A DNA stretch of 8,639 nucleotides. It comes from JBCBSK01 sp039819185. GTDB taxonomy: Bacteria > Pseudomonadota > Alphaproteobacteria > Rhizobiales > Tepidamorphaceae. Where the stretch lies: NCBI GenBank assembly GCA_039819185.1, contig JBCBSK010000156.1, positions 1 to 8,639 on the forward strand, given 5' to 3'. Under the pieces are notes generated by a model. That model made no database searches. It was not told where the DNA came from and was given only the letters and a program-made list of their open reading frames with translations. Every line of letters begins with the position of its first letter. The stretch's first letter is position 1. The translations under genes and the position numbers were made by a program. Of this stretch, positions 6,667 through 8,639 are shown one piece after another.

Positions 6667-6689
6667 CTTGATCCGAACTCCTCAATCGC

Positions 6690-6708
6690 GCCGGGGGTTT
6701 CGCCCGGC
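6690..6708 (-). other. Hairpin in the tuf 5' leader
   Basis: GCCGGG (6690-6695) pairs with CCCGGC (6703-6708) around a 7-nt loop. It lies just upstream of the tuf GAGGAG sequence in the 110-bp spacer after tRNA-Gly. It could protect the 5' end of tuf mRNA after tRNA excision. I see no good separate tuf promoter in this spacer. Confidence 0.4.
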
Positions 6709-6776
6709 AATTCAATCGTCAGCGCGCCGAATACCGCGTGTTTGTCTGATGTCTGGAACAGTCAGTCTGGTGTCGG

Positions 6777-6850
6777 TGGAGCGGGTAGCGGGAATCGAAC
6801 CCGCATCTTCAGCTTGGAAGGCTGTTGCTCTACCACTGAGCTATACCCGC
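6777..6850 (-). tRNA. tRNA-Gly (anticodon UCC)
   Basis: A complete 74-nt cloverleaf with encoded CCA. The acceptor is GCGGGTA/TACCCGC, the T arm GCGGG-TTCGATT-CCCGC is perfect, and the anticodon loop CTTCCAA carries TCC. The outermost pair of the anticodon stem is an A-A mismatch. It closely resembles E. coli tRNA-Gly(UCC), which also stands near tufB. Confidence 0.97.
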
Positions 6851-6923
6851 AAGTCCGTCAGCGCACCCTCTGATACAACTCGGCGACCCATTCGCGAGTT
6901 ATCGCAAATCTTGTCTTTGGGTC

Positions 6924-7008
6924 TGGTGGAGGGAGTTGGATTCGAACCAACGTAGGCTAAGCCAACGGGTTTACAGCCCGTCCCCTTTAACCGCTCGGGC
7001 ATCCCTCC
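6924..7008 (-). tRNA. tRNA-Tyr (anticodon GUA)
   Basis: An 85-nt class II tRNA with a long variable arm and encoded CCA. The acceptor GGAGGGA pairs with TCCCTCC, the anticodon stem ACGGG/CCCGT encloses CTGTAAA with anticodon GTA, the variable arm contains GGC/GCC, and the T arm is GTTGG-TTCGAAT-CCAAC. It is the first gene after the promoter at 7103-7131 and lies 73 bp before tRNA-Gly. Confidence 0.98.
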
Positions 7009-7058
7009 CGACCCAGGGGCGGCAAGATCGGACGCAATCACCAGTCCCCGAACGATGG

Positions 7059-7086
7059 AGAATAGGCGACCGCCGCCGCAAGCCAA
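7059..7086 (-). promoter_or_regulatory. Possible second, weaker promoter for tRNA-Tyr
   Basis: On the minus strand TTGGCT (7086-7081) and TATTCT (7064-7059) are separated by 16 bp, which would start transcription about 45 bases upstream of tRNA-Tyr. The match to consensus is moderate and the spacer is very GC-rich, so it ranks below the upstream candidate. Confidence 0.3.
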
Positions 7087-7102
7087 GCCGCCGCGCCGCG
7101 GG

Positions 7103-7131
7103 GTTATGGAAACAACCAGGGTACAAGTCAA
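7103..7131 (-). promoter_or_regulatory. Promoter of the tRNA-Tyr-tRNA-Gly-tuf unit
   Basis: On the minus strand TTGACT (7131-7126) is followed after exactly 17 bp by CATAAC (7108-7103), a good sigma-70-type pair. The bases after the -10 box read CCGCGGCGCG, a strongly GC-rich discriminator of the sort found at stable RNA promoters subject to stringent (ppGpp/DksA) control. The start would be near 7096, about 90 bases before the mature tRNA-Tyr, leaving a leader for RNase P to remove. Confidence 0.65.
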
Positions 7132-7196
7132 CCGGTTTTCAAGGGCAGGCGTTTCGCGGGATTGCAGCCTTGCGCTGTCGCATGCTTGATGCGGCG

Positions 7197-7982
7197 ATGA
7201 CCGGACGAAAGAGACCGCCCTCCCAGAGACAGAATGCGAAACGCCAGCCGGCGGGCGACACCCACTATCTTTATGGCATCCACGCGGTGGCGACGGCACT
7301 TGCCAATCCGGAGCGTCGGAGCCATCGACTCGTCGCGACCGACAACGCGCTGCAGCGCCTCAAGGAACAGGGCGCGCCAGTTAGCATCGACGCGGAGACC
7401 CAATCCGCCCGGGACATCACGCGCCTGATCGGCCCTGACGCCGTTCATCAGGGCGCGCTTTTGTATTGCGATCCCCTGCCCGACCTGGAGCTTGAAACAG
7501 TCCTTGAGCCCGATAGCGCACAGCGGAGACTCATGCTTGTCCTCGACCAGATCACGGACCCGCACAATATTGGCGCGATCCTGCGGTCTGCAGCAGCATT
7601 CAGCGCAGACGGGTTGATTATGACCGCCCGCCACGCGCCGGGCGAAACCGCTGTGCTTGCCAAAACCGCGTCTGGCGGGCTCGAACATGTTCCAATCTAC
7701 CGGGTGCGAAACTTGGCCAACGCCATGGAACAGCTAAAGACTGCCGGCTTTCAGGTCGCGGGCCTGGACGAGACGGGCTCGGTTGCTCTCGACACGCTAG
7801 AATTCGCCCCCTCCACGGCCCTCGTTCTGGGAGCAGAGGGCAAGGGCCTGCGTCAGAAAACACTCGCGACCTGCGATCACATCGCCCGGCTCGACATGCC
7901 GGGCGCCATCACGAGCCTGAATGTCTCGAATGCAGCAGCACTTGCCCTCTACATCGCAAGCCGACGCCTCATCCCGGTGTAA
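7197..7982 (+). CDS. rlmB: 23S rRNA 2'-O-ribose methyltransferase, RlmB type (SpoU/TrmH family)
   Basis: This is a SpoU/TrmH-family (SPOUT superfamily) S-adenosylmethionine-dependent RNA methyltransferase; the E. coli homologue methylates G2251 of 23S rRNA in the peptidyl transferase centre. With the ATG at 7197 it has 261 residues. After a basic tail, residues about 22-95 are the L30e-like substrate-binding domain (YLYGIHAVATALANPER, RLIGPDAVHQGALL). The knotted catalytic domain has motif 1 LDQITDPHNIGAILRSA (116-132, with Asn124 and Arg130), motif 2 LVLGAEGKGLR (209-219) and motif 3 ITSLNVSNAAALALY (238-252). The start is uncertain: an ATG at 7182 would add five residues, neither has a clear Shine-Dalgarno, and the frame remains open into tRNA-Tyr. 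It diverges from the tRNA-Tyr promoter and converges with the gene at 8001-8336. TrmH-type tRNA methylation is a less likely alternative. Confidence 0.93.
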   Translation: MTGRKRPPSQRQNAKRQPAGDTHYLYGIHAVATALANPERRSHRLVATDNALQRLKEQGAPVSIDAETQSARDITRLIGPDAVHQGALLYCDPLPDLELETVLEPDSAQRRLMLVLDQITDPHNIGAILRSAAAFSADGLIMTARHAPGETAVLAKTASGGLEHVPIYRVRNLANAMEQLKTAGFQVAGLDETGSVALDTLEFAPSTALVLGAEGKGLRQKTLATCDHIARLDMPGAITSLNVSNAAALALYIASRRLIPV

Positions 7983-7983
7983 G

Positions 7984-8000
7984 CCGAAGATGTCTTTCGG
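7984..8000. other. Hairpin in the 18-bp gap between convergent genes
   Basis: The gap between rlmB and the histidine-rich gene contains CCGAA (7984-7988) pairing with TTCGG (7996-8000); an alternative register pairs AAGA with TCTT inside it, with one bulged T. It would form on either strand but has no U-run on either side, so a bidirectional terminator role is only suggested. Confidence 0.35.
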
Positions 8001-8336
8001 TCAGTAGCGGAAGTAAAATGTCTTGCCGGAATGGCGGAAGCTACGGTGGCCGTGAAACCCGCGATGATGACGATAACCGCGATGACGGTTGATGTAGGCC
8101 CGGCCATTGAAGTGACGGCGTGGTTGGACATGGCGGCGGTGAAAACCGCGATGGCTGTGATAGCGATGGCCCCGATAGTGTCGACGATGATGGATCTGCG
8201 CGACCGGCGTATCCGCGCTGTGGGATTGTGCGGCGGCAACGGGCGACGCTACCAAGGACGATGCGGTCGCCGGGCCCGCCAGGAAAAGACCCCCAGCCAG
8301 CACTGCGCCAGCGATAAGATGGGTGAAACGGATCAT
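8001..8336 (-). CDS. Small secreted histidine/arginine-rich protein of unknown function
   Basis: I do not recognise this gene. The 111-residue protein begins with a clear signal peptide: short basic start, hydrophobic AGAVLAGGLFLAGP, and a likely cleavage after ATA or TAS near residue 25. A short Ala/Ser/Val linker follows. From about residue 48 to the end it is low-complexity, dominated by His, Arg, Gly, Tyr and Phe, with 15 histidines in about 65 residues, and ends in GKTFYFRY. It contains no cysteine. Such a mature protein would be strongly basic and could bind metal ions, nucleic acid or cell-surface polymers, but none of this is shown. The ATG at 8336 is well supported by AAGGAGG (8348-8342) five bases upstream; the open frame continues to 8432 without similar support. 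It stands alone, converging with rlmB. Confidence 0.8.
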   Translation of the reverse strand: MIRFTHLIAGAVLAGGLFLAGPATASSLVASPVAAAQSHSADTPVAQIHHRRHYRGHRYHSHRGFHRRHVQPRRHFNGRAYINRHRGYRHHRGFHGHRSFRHSGKTFYFRY

Positions 8337-8472
8337 ATCTGCCTCCTTGACGCGGACATCCGCGCCTTCTGACACGGAATATGGCGCTGGCGATCCATCA
8401 CGTAAGGCTGCGACAGAACACAGTTTGATCACAAAAATAATATTGTTTTGAAAGACTTAACCAGCTCCACAT

Positions 8473-8488
8473 TGTGCGAAACCGCACA
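8473..8488. other. Inverted repeat in the spacer upstream of the histidine-rich gene
   Basis: TGTGCG (8473-8478) and CGCACA (8483-8488) form a perfect 6-bp inverted repeat with a 4-nt centre. It lies in the 277-bp gene-free gap at 8337-8613, about 15 bp from an AT-rich island (8431-8460, with CAAAA/TTTTG repeats) that may hold a promoter for the histidine-rich gene. It may be an operator or a transcript hairpin; no U-run follows it on either strand. Confidence 0.35.
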
Positions 8489-8569
8489 TTTGCCGAGCGA
8501 CAGCTGTGCTCTTATCTGGCAGATTGCGCAGCTGGACCTCACCAATGCCGATCGGCCGAGTCTCGCGCC

Positions 8570-8599
8570 TTGACGACGCGTGATCCAACCACGTATCCC
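8570..8599 (+). promoter_or_regulatory. Probable promoter of the tRNA gene at the right edge
   Basis: TTGACG (8570-8575) is followed after 18 bp by TATCCC (8594-8599), or after 17 bp by GTATCC. The -35 box is strong and the -10 box weak. The predicted start is only a few bases before the mature tRNA 5' end, as is sometimes seen for single tRNA genes. Confidence 0.45.
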
Positions 8600-8613
8600 A
8601 GACACAAATGCGC

Positions 8614-8639
8614 GCCGGCTTAGCTCAGTTGGTAGAGCA
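8614..8639 (+). tRNA. tRNA 5' half, probably tRNA-Thr (cut by the window edge)
   Basis: The last 26 bases read as an acceptor strand GCCGGCT, TA, a D stem GCTC/GAGC and the D loop AGTTGGTA. The anticodon is outside the window. The sequence resembles the start of bacterial tRNA-Thr(UGU) (E. coli begins GCCGACTTAGCTCAG), which makes threonine the best guess but not a proven one. Confidence 0.75.

Noticed and set aside
5716..6873. 385-codon open frame on the plus strand
   Set aside because: Antisense to tuf and running into tRNA-Gly; an artefact of tuf codon bias.
6841..7299. 152-codon minus-strand frame spanning tRNA-Tyr and the rlmB start
   Set aside because: It overlaps a complete tRNA, the promoter region and rlmB, with no coding evidence of its own.
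8037..8210. Apparent short tandem repeats (gatgacgat-like) on the plus strand
   Set aside because: They are the DNA of the His/Arg codon runs in the minus-strand protein, not a separate repeat element or CRISPR array.
8031..8372. 113-codon plus-strand frame opposite the histidine-rich gene
   Set aside because: The minus-strand frame has a perfect Shine-Dalgarno and a signal peptide; the plus-strand frame shows neither and is Met/Ala/Thr-rich shadow sequence.

Overview
This window is a core translation and transcription locus of an alphaproteobacterium. The support is the gene order, the 391-residue EF-Tu lacking the short insertion near residue 40 seen in the E. coli protein, the alphaproteobacterial style of the L10, L7/L12, SecE and RpoB sequences, and the GC-rich coding DNA. 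The order or genus cannot be fixed from the sequence alone.

Nearly all of the window is read on the minus strand. From right to left it runs tRNA-Tyr(GUA), tRNA-Gly(UCC), tuf (EF-Tu), tRNA-Trp(CCA), secE, nusG, rplK (L11), rplA (L1), rplJ (L10), rplL (L7/L12) and the first 484 codons of rpoB, which leaves the window at base 1. This is the tufB-type arrangement known from E. coli (tRNA genes, tufB, secE-nusG, rplKAJL-rpoBC), here with tRNA-Trp placed between tuf and secE. A strong minus-strand promoter (TTGACT, 17 bp, CATAAC, with a very GC-rich discriminator) lies just upstream of tRNA-Tyr and probably drives the tRNA-tuf transcript.

To the right of that promoter, on the plus strand, is rlmB (a SpoU-family 23S rRNA 2'-O-ribose methyltransferase). 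It converges with a small minus-strand gene for a secreted, extremely histidine- and arginine-rich protein of unknown function. At the right edge the first 26 nt of a plus-strand tRNA, probably tRNA-Thr, begin behind a plausible promoter.

The genes cooperate in making the translation and transcription apparatus: elongation factor and tRNAs, the L11/L1 and L10/L12 stalk-region proteins, the protein translocase subunit SecE, the elongation factor NusG, and the RNA polymerase beta subunit. The non-coding parts carry most of the unexplained structure: a multi-helix rplJ leader with overlapping (competing) helices, two GC-rich hairpins without U-tracts between rplL and rpoB, operator-like inverted repeats upstream of secE, and a possible weak terminator at the end of rplA. 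I see no mobile element, CRISPR array, phage gene or new multi-gene system. The only protein without a recognisable role is the histidine-rich one.
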